64,000 bases of DNA from Mangrovibacterium lignilyticum (lineage in GTDB: Bacteria; Bacteroidota; Bacteroidia; Bacteroidales; Prolixibacteraceae): NCBI RefSeq assembly GCF_010882175.1, contig NZ_WKLH01000002.1, positions 1,426,001-1,490,000 on the forward strand. The letters are read 5' to 3'. The notes below the pieces were generated by a model. That model was not told the DNA's origin. It made no database searches and was given only the letters and a program-made list of their open reading frames with translations. Below are positions 35,870-45,500 of the stretch, piece by piece. The translations under genes were made by a program, and so were the position numbers. Numbering within the stretch: the first letter of the stretch is position 1; each line of letters starts with the position of its first letter.

Positions 35870-36946
35870 ATGCAAAAATACACCCTCCCTCTTTTATTGC
35901 TTTTTTGTTCATCATTGGTTTTTGCCCAGGAACAAGCAACAGACAGCATTGGAAGTTCATCACTAAAACCTGAAAAGAATATCGATTTCAGTGTCATGCC
36001 TTTTTTAAGCTACAACCGAAATCTCGATTTCATGTTTGGAGCTATCCCCATGATGATGTACAGACTGGATCCGAACGATGTTGTCTCCCCAAAATCGCTC
36101 TCCGGAGTTTCAGCTGTGTACACAACCAATGGCTCCTATTTCATCGGGTTCTTCAATAAATTGCATTTTGCTGAAGATAAATGGCGAGCAAAACTGTTTG
36201 CTGTCACCGGCGATCACTATTCCCAGTTTTTCATGAACGATACGGATATACCCGGCTTTTATGAATACGGCACAAATACAATCTATATCAGCGTTGGGAT
36301 TCAACGAAAAATTACCAAAGGGCTATACGGTGGTATCGGATACAACTACGCCCATCACAAAACCAACTACGAAGATGATATTCAAGCTCCGTCTACAACA
36401 AAAAACAACGGCATCGAATATAGTGTGCACTATGATACCCGAAATGCCGTTTATTACCCAACGACCGGGAATAATGTGAAGCTGAAATGGACTTCCTTCC
36501 CGAAATGGTTCGGTAATGAAGTCGAGGCTAATAAAATCTCAACAGAGTACAATCACTATTTCCCGATGCGCAGTGGCACCGATGTCCTTGCTACCCGTCT
36601 TTCCGGCACTTTCGGACTGGGCGATATTTCCTTTGAGCAACAGGTAACAATTGGCGGTAAAGATATTCGGGGATACTCCGAGGGGAAATACCGTGGTGAC
36701 GGCTTGATGGCAATTCAGGGTGAATACCGGTACAATTTCAATGGAAAGATGGGATTGGTCGGATTTGCCGGTCTGGCAACGATCTACGGATCCGACAACA
36801 AAAGTTTCAATGGAAGTCTCTACCCGGGAGCAGGTGTCGGTTACCGCTACCAAGCTTTTAAAGCAGTGAAATTCAATATTGGATTGGATGCTGCTGTTGG
36901 TAAAGACGACTGGGGAATCTATTTCAGAATCGGCGAAGCATTTTAA
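35870..36946 (+). CDS. BamA/TamA-like outer-membrane beta-barrel without POTRA domains
   Basis: A 358-residue protein with signal peptide (MQKYTLPLLLLFCSSLVFAQ) and a barrel of alternating strands. Near the C-terminal half is GGKDIRGYSEGKYRG, matching the (V/I)RGY motif of the Omp85/surface-antigen family, and the chain ends in F (RIGEAF), as expected for Bam-inserted proteins. It is too short for POTRA repeats, so it is a barrel-only family member, possibly involved in lipid or protein translocation. The function is unknown. Confidence 0.8.
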   Translation: MQKYTLPLLLLFCSSLVFAQEQATDSIGSSSLKPEKNIDFSVMPFLSYNRNLDFMFGAIPMMMYRLDPNDVVSPKSLSGVSAVYTTNGSYFIGFFNKLHFAEDKWRAKLFAVTGDHYSQFFMNDTDIPGFYEYGTNTIYISVGIQRKITKGLYGGIGYNYAHHKTNYEDDIQAPSTTKNNGIEYSVHYDTRNAVYYPTTGNNVKLKWTSFPKWFGNEVEANKISTEYNHYFPMRSGTDVLATRLSGTFGLGDISFEQQVTIGGKDIRGYSEGKYRGDGLMAIQGEYRYNFNGKMGLVGFAGLATIYGSDNKSFNGSLYPGAGVGYRYQAFKAVKFNIGLDAAVGKDDWGIYFRIGEAF

Positions 36947-36981
36947 CTTTCCATTTCCGTTCTAAAAAAACTTCTCTTCTG

Positions 36982-38337
36982 TCAAGCTTCAGCAACTGCA
37001 ACAGACAATTTGGCCCATTCCCGTCGAAGGAAGAAGATAACAATCAGGGCCGAGCAGGCATCGGAAATGGGCATCGATATCCAGATACCATCCAATTCGA
37101 AGAAGCTAGGCAAAACAAACAACAAGGGAATCAATACAATGACCTGCCGCAACAAGGTCAACAGCGTCGCAATTTTTGCTTTGCCAATGGATTGAAAAAA
37201 GTTTCCGGCCACAACCTGAAAACCAACAATTGGTAAGGCCAGTAGTCCCAGCCTCAACCCTTGCCGACCGATACTGAGCAACGCCGGATCCTCGGCATTG
37301 AAAAAACGAACGATTAAATCGGGGAAAACCTGAACCATAATAAACGCCAGAATCGATATTACGGAAGATGAAATAATCGCCAACCGCAAGGCTTCTCTCA
37401 CCCTGTGATTTTGACACGCTCCGTAATTGAACCCAATGATGGGTTGCGTCGACATATTAATCGCCACAACTGACATGATGATGAGCGTTGCCACCGAGTT
37501 AACAATTCCCATCGCCCCGACAGCCAAATCTCCTCCGAACCGAATGAGCTTTGTATTGATCAAACCCTGAACAACAGAATTAGCAATCTGCATGAAAAAA
37601 GGCGCCATTCCGATGATCAAAATTTCGTTGATTATCTCCGGCTCTATTTTAAAATATTCCGGCCTTATTTTGACGATTGATCGACTACTTCGGAAATGCA
37701 ACAATACCCAGACTGCCAGTACCATCATGGAAATAACGGTCGCGTAGGCAGCCCCTTTAACCCCCATTCCCAAACCGAATATAAAGATTGGATCGAGTAC
37801 AATGTTTGTTCCGGCACTAATCAACATGGAATACATGGCTATTCGGGCATTTCCTTCTGAGCGAATGACATTATTCAATGAAAAACCAACGACCTGAAAG
37901 ATCACTCCAACCAGGATAATATTGAGGTAATCGTTGGCGTACTCCATCGTTTCGGCGGTAGCACCAAACATTTTTAGCATGGGCCCTTTAATCAAAAACC
38001 CGATAAGAGTGATTAAAACAGAAGCGATAATCATCAGCGCAAAACTGTTTCCCAGTACGCGTTCTGCCCGAGCCATATCGTTCCGCCCCATATTAATGGA
38101 AACAAGCACACTGGCTCCGATACCGATCAGCATTCCAAAAGCGATCATCACCAGCATCACCGGGAAAATAACAGAAACGCCGCTGAGCGCAACGGCACCA
38201 ACTCCCTGACCAATGAAAATACGGTCGACAATGTTATACAGCGCATTAACAAACACCCCAATGAAAGCCGGAATAAAGTATTTCAACATTAACCGACCGA
38301 CATGTGCTTCTGCTAACTCCCTGGTTTTCTCCTGCAT
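36982..38337 (-). CDS. MATE-family multidrug/toxin exporter
   Basis: A 451-residue inner-membrane transporter with twelve hydrophobic helices in two halves. Visible family features include the N-terminal PAFIGVFVNALYNIVDRIFIGQG..GVAALSGVSVIFP-type stretch (landmarks YNIVDRIFIG and ALSGVSVIFP) and QPIIGFNYGA in the second half. MATE proteins export cationic drugs or metabolites against Na+ or H+. It is convergent with the barrel gene and divergent from the HEAT-repeat gene. Confidence 0.9.
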   Translation of the reverse strand: MQEKTRELAEAHVGRLMLKYFIPAFIGVFVNALYNIVDRIFIGQGVGAVALSGVSVIFPVMLVMIAFGMLIGIGASVLVSINMGRNDMARAERVLGNSFALMIIASVLITLIGFLIKGPMLKMFGATAETMEYANDYLNIILVGVIFQVVGFSLNNVIRSEGNARIAMYSMLISAGTNIVLDPIFIFGLGMGVKGAAYATVISMMVLAVWVLLHFRSSRSIVKIRPEYFKIEPEIINEILIIGMAPFFMQIANSVVQGLINTKLIRFGGDLAVGAMGIVNSVATLIIMSVVAINMSTQPIIGFNYGACQNHRVREALRLAIISSSVISILAFIMVQVFPDLIVRFFNAEDPALLSIGRQGLRLGLLALPIVGFQVVAGNFFQSIGKAKIATLLTLLRQVIVLIPLLFVLPSFFELDGIWISMPISDACSALIVIFFLRREWAKLSVAVAEA

Positions 38338-38435
38338 TATTGGAAATCTGATTTAACGACTAAACTGCCTGGAGACCATTGTGTGCGATGCTAAATGGCC
38401 CCTAAAAACGAATTGAAAACTTTAAAAGTTTGCCG

Positions 38436-38443
38436 CAAAAGTA
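38436..38443 (-). promoter_or_regulatory. Candidate -7 box of the MATE exporter gene
   Basis: TACTTTTG on the minus strand (plus CAAAAGTA) fits TAnnTTTG, 99 bp upstream of the ATG at 38337. The -33 is not clear. Confidence 0.35.
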
Positions 38444-38485
38444 AACATTCAGTCCAACAAATCCTGATTTTCAAAGTTCTTATTC

Positions 38486-38493
38486 TAAATTTG
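38486..38493 (+). promoter_or_regulatory. Candidate -7 box of the HEAT-repeat gene
   Basis: TAAATTTG followed by C matches TAnnTTTGC. Transcription would start near 38500, downstream of the earlier in-frame ATG (38395), which supports the start at 38527. Confidence 0.5.
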
Positions 38494-38526
38494 CAGGAAA
38501 TACGAATTCGTTTAAAGCCTGCATCA

Positions 38527-39075
38527 ATGTCTACAGAACAGTCCAAAAAAATCGACAATAAAACTATTACTAATTTAAAATCCGGGAACACGGACCTGGT
38601 CAGCGAAACCATCGAACAACTGAGCGAATCAGGTAATTCTGCCTACTTGCCGTTTTTGATTGAATTGTTGCACTCGACCTCAAACAATGAAATTAAAAAA
38701 CGTATTGCACGTCTGTTGGCCGAACTGAAACACAGCGATGCAATTCCGTTGATTATTGATGCAATTAAAAATCAGGACTATGCAACTGAATTACAATACC
38801 TTGTTTCCGCTTGTTGGGAAAACGGAATGGATTACAGTGATCACCTGTCCTTATTCATCGACTTGATGATTGATCAGGATTTCATGGTTGCCTTTGAAGC
38901 CCACACAGTGATCACCAACATGACCGGTAAAATTTCGACTGCGATTCGCGAACAGGAAAGCCGCAAAATCCAAAATGCCTTGCCTGAACTAAGCGAAGAC
39001 AAACAAGGTTTGCTACACGAGATTGAAGAATTTCTCCCATTGTTGGAAGCCGGAATCGAACCGCAAAGCTTTTAG
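38527..39075 (+). CDS. HEAT-repeat protein
   Basis: A 182-residue soluble all-helical protein with HEAT/armadillo-type units (LIELLHSTSNNEIKKRIARLLAELK, then AIPLIIDAIKNQ, landmarks IARLLAELK and IPLIIDAI). The start ATG at 38527 is preferred: a longer frame opens at 38395 but the candidate promoter lies between the two. Such proteins are scaffolds or binding partners; none is identified here. Confidence 0.75.
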   Translation: MSTEQSKKIDNKTITNLKSGNTDLVSETIEQLSESGNSAYLPFLIELLHSTSNNEIKKRIARLLAELKHSDAIPLIIDAIKNQDYATELQYLVSACWENGMDYSDHLSLFIDLMIDQDFMVAFEAHTVITNMTGKISTAIREQESRKIQNALPELSEDKQGLLHEIEEFLPLLEAGIEPQSF

Positions 39076-39173
39076 AGGGATAAAAATCGCGCAAAAGGTT
39101 AGGAATTAATCCAATATCAGTTAAATTTAGGCTCTTCATTATCCATGAGCCCGCAAACATTTAACTGAATTAC

Positions 39174-40148
39174 GTGAAAAAGGCATTGTTATTCCTGAGT
39201 CTGGTTTTACCCTTTTGTGCAATCTACGCTCAGGATGCCGAGTACTCGCAGTTTTATGCCAATCCAATTTATTTGAATCCCGGATTTACCGGTACGACCG
39301 AACAGGGACGCGTCGCTGTGAATTACCGCAATCAGTGGCCACAGCAAGGATCGACCTACGTAAACTATTCGGTTTCTTTCGATAGCTACCTCGACAAGCT
39401 CAAAGGTGGTATCGGTGCCCAAATTCACAATAGCAGGGAGCTGAACGGGATTGTTGAAAAGACCGACCTCAGCCTGTTTTATTCGCACCATGTTAAAGTC
39501 ACCCCCAGGTTCTTTGTCGATTTAGGCTTACAGGCTGGCATGACCTATAAGAAGCTGGATTATCAAAAACTGGTATTTCCCGATATGATCAACCAGCTGA
39601 CAGGCGATCGTTATTTTGGAAGCGAAGAAATCCCGGAGAATGCAGACCTGGTTTATCCGGACTTTGGCGTTGGTGTAATGGGACAATATGACTCGTTTTA
39701 CGGCGGAATCAGTATCCATCATCTCAATCAACCGGAAGAATCGGTCTTCATCGGCGACAACCGCGGAAAGTTGCCAATGAAATTTACGGCACATTTTGGC
39801 GCCAAAAGTTACCGCTGGCACCGGGGTTTATTATCCCGGCGTTTTACCTTATCGCCGAATGTTATCTACCAACGGCAAGGTAATTTCAGCCAACTAAATC
39901 TGGGCTTATACTTGTTGGAAAAATCAATAGCCGGAGGTGTCTGGTATCGGCAAACATCGGGCCTTCAACCCGAATCATTCATCTTCATGGTTGGAGTTAT
40001 GCGTCCTAAATTCAAATTTGGATACAGTTATGACATGGGCCTTTCAAAACTGACCAACTATTCAAGTTCCGCTCATGAAATTTCCCTGATCTTTTACACG
40101 GGTGAAAAGCGCCGTAACCGCGATGCATTGCTTATTCCTTCGTTATAA
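39174..40148 (+). CDS. PorP/SprF-family type IX secretion membrane protein
   Basis: A 324-residue outer-membrane protein starting at a GTG, the only start giving the complete signal peptide (MKKALLFLSLVLPFCAIYAQ). The family hallmark follows: DAEYSQFYANPIYLNPGFTGT. SprF-like proteins are needed for secretion and surface attachment of partner proteins with a type B T9SS sorting domain. The partner is visible: a 1063-residue type B protein is encoded convergently, with only 12 bp between the two stops. Confidence 0.88.
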   Translation: MKKALLFLSLVLPFCAIYAQDAEYSQFYANPIYLNPGFTGTTEQGRVAVNYRNQWPQQGSTYVNYSVSFDSYLDKLKGGIGAQIHNSRELNGIVEKTDLSLFYSHHVKVTPRFFVDLGLQAGMTYKKLDYQKLVFPDMINQLTGDRYFGSEEIPENADLVYPDFGVGVMGQYDSFYGGISIHHLNQPEESVFIGDNRGKLPMKFTAHFGAKSYRWHRGLLSRRFTLSPNVIYQRQGNFSQLNLGLYLLEKSIAGGVWYRQTSGLQPESFIFMVGVMRPKFKFGYSYDMGLSKLTNYSSSAHEISLIFYTGEKRRNRDALLIPSL

Positions 40149-40160
40149 GTTGAAGGCCGG

Positions 40161-43100
40161 TTAGAAGACAAGTGTGACTGTTCCTTTTTGCTGGTGTGGT
40201 TCATCCAAAACATCGCGGTAAGTTAAGACCCAGACATAGGTTCCAGCCGGTGCAAAATCACCATTTTCCATTTTACCATCCCATCCAATTGTTTTATCAT
40301 TCGACTCAAAAACCGGATCTCCCCAGCGATTAAAAATGCGCATATCATAGCCCTCTGTTTTCACAGCATCAGTTGCCAAAAGGAACACGTGATTCTCCTC
40401 ATTGCTACTGTTTGGGTTGATGGCATTTGGTGGGAACAAATCTTCGGGAGCAACCAGCACGCGATGGCTCACTGTATCGATACAGGCAAATTCACTTTCG
40501 GCCAGCAAATGAACCGTAAACCAGCCAACTTCTTCATAGCGATTTTGGGGATTAGTCTGCGTAGAAAATTTTCCATCGTCAAAATCCCATTCAAAACTAG
40601 TGGCACCGCTACTTAAATTGGTAAACTCAAAAAGAGCATCCGAAATCAATTTCTGATAGCTGTCGGCTTCGAATTCGGCAACCGGATCTTCCTGAACTTT
40701 CACCACTGGATCGAGCACTATAGTGTCAGCGCAACCGGTTAATGCTGAAATAGCAATGGCCGATACCGGATATTCAGCCCCCGGCTCTGTGTATTCCTCC
40801 GAGACTGTTTCGCCTGCCAATCCATCGCGAACTCCCGTATTCCAAACATAGCTCAGCTGATCGACCGGGTCGAAGGCTACAGCACTCAAAATAACCTGAA
40901 GCGGTGCACAGCCGGGCTCATAATCGGCAGTCAGCTCAAATCGCGGTTGACGCTTAAAACTGAAAGTCTTGGTTTCGCTCATACAACCTTTGCCGGAAAC
41001 AACCTGTAAACCAATAGTAGCTTCCGGTTTATACAACAAATTAATGGTCAATGGCCCCATAGCCGTTCCTGGGTCATTAATAATCTCGTCTGAAGCAAGT
41101 TCTGATAAATCCCAGTTATAAACGTCCTGATCATTCCCGCTGCCTGTATAGTTCACATCAAATTGATGCGGGTAACAGCGACTTGGATCAATGTCTGTGT
41201 AAACTGTTTTTAGGGGATTAACGGTGATAAAATCGTCCAGCGTCCCTGTGTTCGAGCAACCATCAGCGGAGGTCACTGTCAAGGTGACATCGTAGGTTGA
41301 TGCATAATCGTATGTGTGTGTGATCGTCGGATCCATTGTACTAAAATCCAAGCCATCACCAAACTCCCAGGTATAAGTTTCAATTTCTTCAGTTGTTTGG
41401 GCTTTAAAATTCACGGTCAACGGCATACAGCCTTCGGTTATATCAGCTGTCACATCCAGGTTGGGAGTCACCCGGATGGGTGTCCAGTCGATCTCGCTTT
41501 GGCAACCCGACTCACTGATCTGCAGACCCAATTGTCGTTGATTAGTCTGCTGAAATCCCAGCTGAAGATCCAATTCCTTAATTCCCTGCCCTTCGAGATA
41601 CAAAAGATCAGGGTAGTACCAACTAAAAACCGCATCGTCAGAAGCATCGCCAACATAGTCAATCTCCAGCGAATAACCGGAACAGGTTGTTGAATCGATA
41701 CTAATATCTGTTGTGGGTGTGTCGTAGAAACGCAGCGACACCGTATCCCGGCTCACACAGTTGTATGCATCGGCAACCTCAATATAAGCTTGGTAATATC
41801 CGCTATCCAAAGCCTGCACTTCGGTATCAGCAACCGTAGGATCAGTAAAAGTTAACCCATTGGTTGACGCCCAGTTGACGGAACCTTTATCGACAGTCGT
41901 CTGCATATTTACCGTTCTGATGTCGCAATACAGCGGATTCTTATCGGCGATAGCAATAGCCGGATAGTCGTGCACCGTAACCACGATAGTATCGCTGGCT
42001 AAACATTGATATTGGTTTTCAACCAAAGCAATATACTCTCCTGTCCGTCTGACTTTAACTTGTTGCGTATTGGCTCCTGTATTCCAGCGGTAAGTCGATG
42101 TAGCAGCATCATTCACGGGAATTGCATCCAGGATCGTGCTGTCTCCGGCACAGAGATTCTGATCGATGCCTAAATTGAAGTTGGGAACCGGATTTACATT
42201 CACTGTAAATTCAGCAGTATCCAAACAACCATCATAATCTGCTATTAATAAGTAAACTGTCGAGTCGAGCGCCGATGACCAGGGATCCGGAACAGCTGCA
42301 TCGCTCAAGCCTGATGAAGGTGTCCAGTAATAACTACCATTAAAATCCTGATTGAGCCTGACGGAATCTCCCCGGCAAATAGTTTGATCAAGCTTGGAAC
42401 TGAAAATCACCTTCCGGATTTGAATATCGAAGGAGGCAGACAACTGAAGGTCGAGGTCTTCCATTCCTCCGTATTCGATCACATAGCCCTTGGGGCGAAA
42501 ATATTGAGAATCGGGGCCATCACCCTCGTCACGCAAATCATTCCATGATTTCAACGGTTGATCGGGCACTTGGGTAATGTGCGCATAATCTTCCCCTATT
42601 CCCCCATTATACTCTCCATTGACGTTGTTTGGTTCTCCATTCCCCCAAAACGAATAAGCACCATTTATCGCTTGTCCATTCAGATAAGTTCCCCTCCAGA
42701 AAAGGGTTCCTGCTTCGGGGCCTGTCATCCATTTCCAATCTCCTTCAACTTCAGAATCAGAAGCACCAATCCAACCGACCCCGCTTATTTTGGTCCAGAT
42801 AAAATCGTTCTCAACTTTCGAAGTAATGGTAGCCAGATATCCTTGCATACCATAAAGCGTTTTCGCCGCGGCAGCGACTTTGGCTGCGGTCCATTTAACG
42901 TCCCATTCTTGCACAAACTGATAAAAATGGCCAGTGGCCGGGAGGAAATCAGCATCATTCAAACTAATGGCAATATGCCGGGGTGTTGTGTCGGGAATGG
43001 GGGTCAGATTGTAATACCAGGTGTTATCAATAGCTGCTTCAAACTCTTCGACAGTAGCATTACCTTTCATCTCCAATGTTCCGGTATTGTTATTCCAGCT

Positions 43101-43352
43101 TGTGGTGATTGATGAACCGGAAGATTTGCAGGCGAGGCTTTCCGCTCCTTTTTTGTAGTTGGCAATGGAGACTTTTAATCCACCATTCACCGGGCCGCCG
43201 GTAATGGCAACCATCTGCGCCAGTTGAACCGAATCTTTACAAAAAGTAATCGACGAATTTCCCTTCAGTTCAATCTTCAGCGTTCCGGTTTGGGCATAAG
43301 AAAAGCCGGATGTTAGCAGTACCAAAAGAAAGATTAACACCCGGCTTCTCAT
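40161..43352 (-). CDS. Large T9SS-exported protein with C-type lectin, PKD-like repeats and type B sorting domain
   Basis: A 1063-residue secreted protein from the ATG at 43352 (the frame opens three codons earlier at a TTG). After the signal peptide there is a C-type lectin-like domain at about 150-310 (Y-ATITSKVENDFIW, WIGASDSEVEGDWKW, GEPNN). Several Ig/PKD-like modules follow, the clearest with TYTWEFGDGLDF..THTY and FEWDFDDGKF. The end carries the type B (gliding-motility-associated) C-terminal domain: FPPNAINPNSS, MRIFNRWGDPVFES, GWDGKMENGDFAPAGTYVWVLTY. It is expected to be secreted by the type IX system and fixed on the cell surface with the help of the SprF-like neighbour, acting as an adhesin or carbohydrate-binding protein. 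Confidence 0.88.
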   Translation of the reverse strand: MRSRVLIFLLVLLTSGFSYAQTGTLKIELKGNSSITFCKDSVQLAQMVAITGGPVNGGLKVSIANYKKGAESLACKSSGSSITTSWNNNTGTLEMKGNATVEEFEAAIDNTWYYNLTPIPDTTPRHIAISLNDADFLPATGHFYQFVQEWDVKWTAAKVAAAAKTLYGMQGYLATITSKVENDFIWTKISGVGWIGASDSEVEGDWKWMTGPEAGTLFWRGTYLNGQAINGAYSFWGNGEPNNVNGEYNGGIGEDYAHITQVPDQPLKSWNDLRDEGDGPDSQYFRPKGYVIEYGGMEDLDLQLSASFDIQIRKVIFSSKLDQTICRGDSVRLNQDFNGSYYWTPSSGLSDAAVPDPWSSALDSTVYLLIADYDGCLDTAEFTVNVNPVPNFNLGIDQNLCAGDSTILDAIPVNDAATSTYRWNTGANTQQVKVRRTGEYIALVENQYQCLASDTIVVTVHDYPAIAIADKNPLYCDIRTVNMQTTVDKGSVNWASTNGLTFTDPTVADTEVQALDSGYYQAYIEVADAYNCVSRDTVSLRFYDTPTTDISIDSTTCSGYSLEIDYVGDASDDAVFSWYYPDLLYLEGQGIKELDLQLGFQQTNQRQLGLQISESGCQSEIDWTPIRVTPNLDVTADITEGCMPLTVNFKAQTTEEIETYTWEFGDGLDFSTMDPTITHTYDYASTYDVTLTVTSADGCSNTGTLDDFITVNPLKTVYTDIDPSRCYPHQFDVNYTGSGNDQDVYNWDLSELASDEIINDPGTAMGPLTINLLYKPEATIGLQVVSGKGCMSETKTFSFKRQPRFELTADYEPGCAPLQVILSAVAFDPVDQLSYVWNTGVRDGLAGETVSEEYTEPGAEYPVSAIAISALTGCADTIVLDPVVKVQEDPVAEFEADSYQKLISDALFEFTNLSSGATSFEWDFDDGKFSTQTNPQNRYEEVGWFTVHLLAESEFACIDTVSHRVLVAPEDLFPPNAINPNSSNEENHVFLLATDAVKTEGYDMRIFNRWGDPVFESNDKTIGWDGKMENGDFAPAGTYVWVLTYRDVLDEPHQQKGTVTLVF

Positions 43353-43368
43353 ATGTTGCAAAAATTAG

Positions 43369-44355
43369 TTATCCTTTGTTTGAAAAATATTTCATGAATT
43401 GCGCTCGCTCGTACATTTGCGGATCTTCAATCTTCGCATACGACAAACGACCACGGAAATCATCGATGGTTTTAAAGTTCCATTTTTGCATGAACATTTC
43501 CAAATCTTTTAGCATTCCGGCAATCACTTGTGCGCCGTTAATGTAGATCGACGAACAAACCTGGGTTACCTGAGCGCCCGCCAGCAGTTGTTTAATCACC
43601 GCGTCACCATCGTGAATACCGGTTGATGCCGCGATCTCCAATTTCGGAAGCGCTGCACTTACCAGGCCAACCCAACGCAACGAACGACGGATATCGGACG
43701 GAGAGCTGAATACTTCGGAAGCACTCAATGTCAGCTTTTCAATGTTGATGTCGGGTTCGTAAAAACGGTTGAACATCGTCACGGCCTTGGCACCGTTCGC
43801 CATTAAACGTTCGGCAAAGGCAATCAGGTTGGTGAAATAGAAACCTATTTTCACCGAAACCGGGATTGACACTTCAGCTTTCACTTTATTGAGCACATCG
43901 ATGTACAACTGTTCAATGTCTTCCGGTTTCTCGTTGCGACTGGTTGGTACGTAGAAAATATTCAATTCCAGCGCATCGGCACCGGCTTGTTCAAAGTCTT
44001 TCGCGAAACCGGTCCACTCGTTGGCTGTTACCGCATTGATGCTGGCAATAATGGGGATTGACACTTCTCGCTTCACCTGACGAAGCAATTCCAAATGTGC
44101 CGTTACGGTATTCAAACGGGTGTAGTTGTGAATGTAATCTTCCGCTTCAGGGTAAGTATTTTGCGGATCTTTCGAAATGAGGTTACTCACCTCGCTGTTA
44201 ATCTGTTCTTCAAACAGCGATTTCAACACCACTGCTCCGGCTCCGGCTTCTTCCAAAGCCTTAATTTTTTCAACACTGTTCGTTAGGCCCGAACTGGCCA
44301 CAACAATCGGGTTCTTCAATTTCAAGCCCAAATATGTCGTATCTAACTTTCTCAT
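43369..44355 (-). CDS. Dihydroorotate dehydrogenase-like flavoprotein
   Basis: A 328-residue FMN TIM-barrel enzyme close to dihydroorotate dehydrogenase (TTYLGLKLKNPIVVASSGLT at the start; ADALELNIFYVPT, VSVKIGFYFTN and STGIHDGDAVIKQLLAGA later). The catalytic base of true PyrD (Cys or Ser in a N-SCPN context) is not evident; the corresponding region reads LELNIFYVPTSR. It is therefore better labelled PyrD-like, as widely annotated in Bacteroidota. It ends 16 bp from the start of the T9SS gene (both leftward). Confidence 0.8.
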   Translation of the reverse strand: MRKLDTTYLGLKLKNPIVVASSGLTNSVEKIKALEEAGAGAVVLKSLFEEQINSEVSNLISKDPQNTYPEAEDYIHNYTRLNTVTAHLELLRQVKREVSIPIIASINAVTANEWTGFAKDFEQAGADALELNIFYVPTSRNEKPEDIEQLYIDVLNKVKAEVSIPVSVKIGFYFTNLIAFAERLMANGAKAVTMFNRFYEPDINIEKLTLSASEVFSSPSDIRRSLRWVGLVSAALPKLEIAASTGIHDGDAVIKQLLAGAQVTQVCSSIYINGAQVIAGMLKDLEMFMQKWNFKTIDDFRGRLSYAKIEDPQMYERAQFMKYFSNKG

Positions 44356-44449
44356 ATAGCGTCTTCGTTAATTATTCTTCTTGGTTTTTTTCGGTCTTCG
44401 ACCCTCTTATTTTACGTTCAAATAAACTCGTTTCTGCTGCCTTCCGGGC

Positions 44450-45121
44450 TTAATGGTAGTTCCGTTCTCCAAAAATAAAACTACCCACCCGAACCATCGT
44501 GCTACCCTCTGCAACAGCCAGTTGGTAGTCGCCCGACATGCCCATCGAAATTTCAGAAAAAGAATCCTTGTCTCCAAAGAATTCGGCTTTCAATTGGTCA
44601 AATATGTTTTTAAGCTGATGGAATTCGCGCCTGACCTGTGTCTCATCGTCGGTGTAGGTGGCCATGCCCATTACCCCGCAAATTTCGACCGCATCCATCT
44701 CGGCATATTCTGCCGAGCTCAGCAGTTCCCGGGCTTCCTCCAGGTCCAGACCAAATTTGGTTTCCTCCTCCGCAATGTGAAACTGCAGCAACACCCGGAT
44801 CGTCCGGTTATTCTTCTGGGCTTCCTTATCAACGGTCTTCAGTAATTTCAACGAATCGATCCCATGCAACAGCCCTACAAAAGGGGCAATGTACTTCACC
44901 TTGTTGGTTTGCAGGTGACCAATAAAATGCCACTCAATATCTTTGGGTAATTCGTCGTACTTGCGGCTCAACTCCTGCACCTTGTTTTCGCCAAACACAC
45001 GCTGACCGACTTGGTAAGCCGCCAAAATGGCTTCGTTGGACTTGGTTTTCGAAACAGCCACCAGGCAAACCCCGGGTTCGAGTTCGTTTTTCAGTTTAGA
45101 TATATTCTCGGCAATACTCAT
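44450..45121 (-). CDS. YggS-family PLP homeostasis protein
   Basis: A 223-residue protein with alanine-racemase-like barrel fold that binds pyridoxal phosphate and controls its cellular level (YggS/PLPBP). Signature pieces: VAVSKTKS (PLP lysine at about residue 26), GENKVQE, WHFIGHLQTNK, and SMGMSGDYQLAVAEGSTMVRVGSFIFGER near the end. No enzymatic activity is expected. Confidence 0.93.
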   Translation of the reverse strand: MSIAENISKLKNELEPGVCLVAVSKTKSNEAILAAYQVGQRVFGENKVQELSRKYDELPKDIEWHFIGHLQTNKVKYIAPFVGLLHGIDSLKLLKTVDKEAQKNNRTIRVLLQFHIAEEETKFGLDLEEARELLSSAEYAEMDAVEICGVMGMATYTDDETQVRREFHQLKNIFDQLKAEFFGDKDSFSEISMGMSGDYQLAVAEGSTMVRVGSFIFGERNYH

Positions 45122-45500
45122 AATTTCGTTTAACTGCGCTACAAAACTACAAAAGCAAGCGAAAAAGAATGCTGATTTTTGGTGTTTTTTAGGGGGATAA
45201 ACTGACAGTGAAGCCTGAAAATGAGTCGGCGCATTGCTTCAGACCGCAGCAACCGCCAAACAAGGAAACCGATGAAGCACCGGCAACAGCACAACCTGCG
45301 GAGGCCTCCGGATACTCCAAAGCCTTTATTCATACAGGTTACAGGCATTTCTCGATCGGCTTGCTGCCTTGACGAAGATCCCCGCACTGCTGCACAACTA
45401 ACAGAACGGTTTAAACTCCTCCCCTGCAATGATTCGTATTTCAAAAGCAACACCCAGGCTAATGCTATTAAGCCCTTCTGGCTTGCATGAGGCATCCCTA
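45122..45500. other. 379-bp stretch without a recognisable gene
   Basis: The interval between yggS and the TPR gene has no convincing gene, RNA or terminator. Reading frames on both strands are Cys/Arg-rich and lack family features. Its base composition is somewhat richer in G+C than other intergenic regions, which could mean a decayed gene, but I see no match that shows this. Confidence 0.4.

Noticed and set aside
45139-45495. 118-codon minus-strand frame in the yggS-TPR gap
   Set aside because: Cys/Arg-rich composition without domain features; reads like translated noncoding DNA.
45122-45500. RNase P RNA, tmRNA or other large housekeeping RNA in the gap
   Set aside because: The conserved sequence blocks of these RNAs (for example GAGGAAAGTC for RNase P) were not found.
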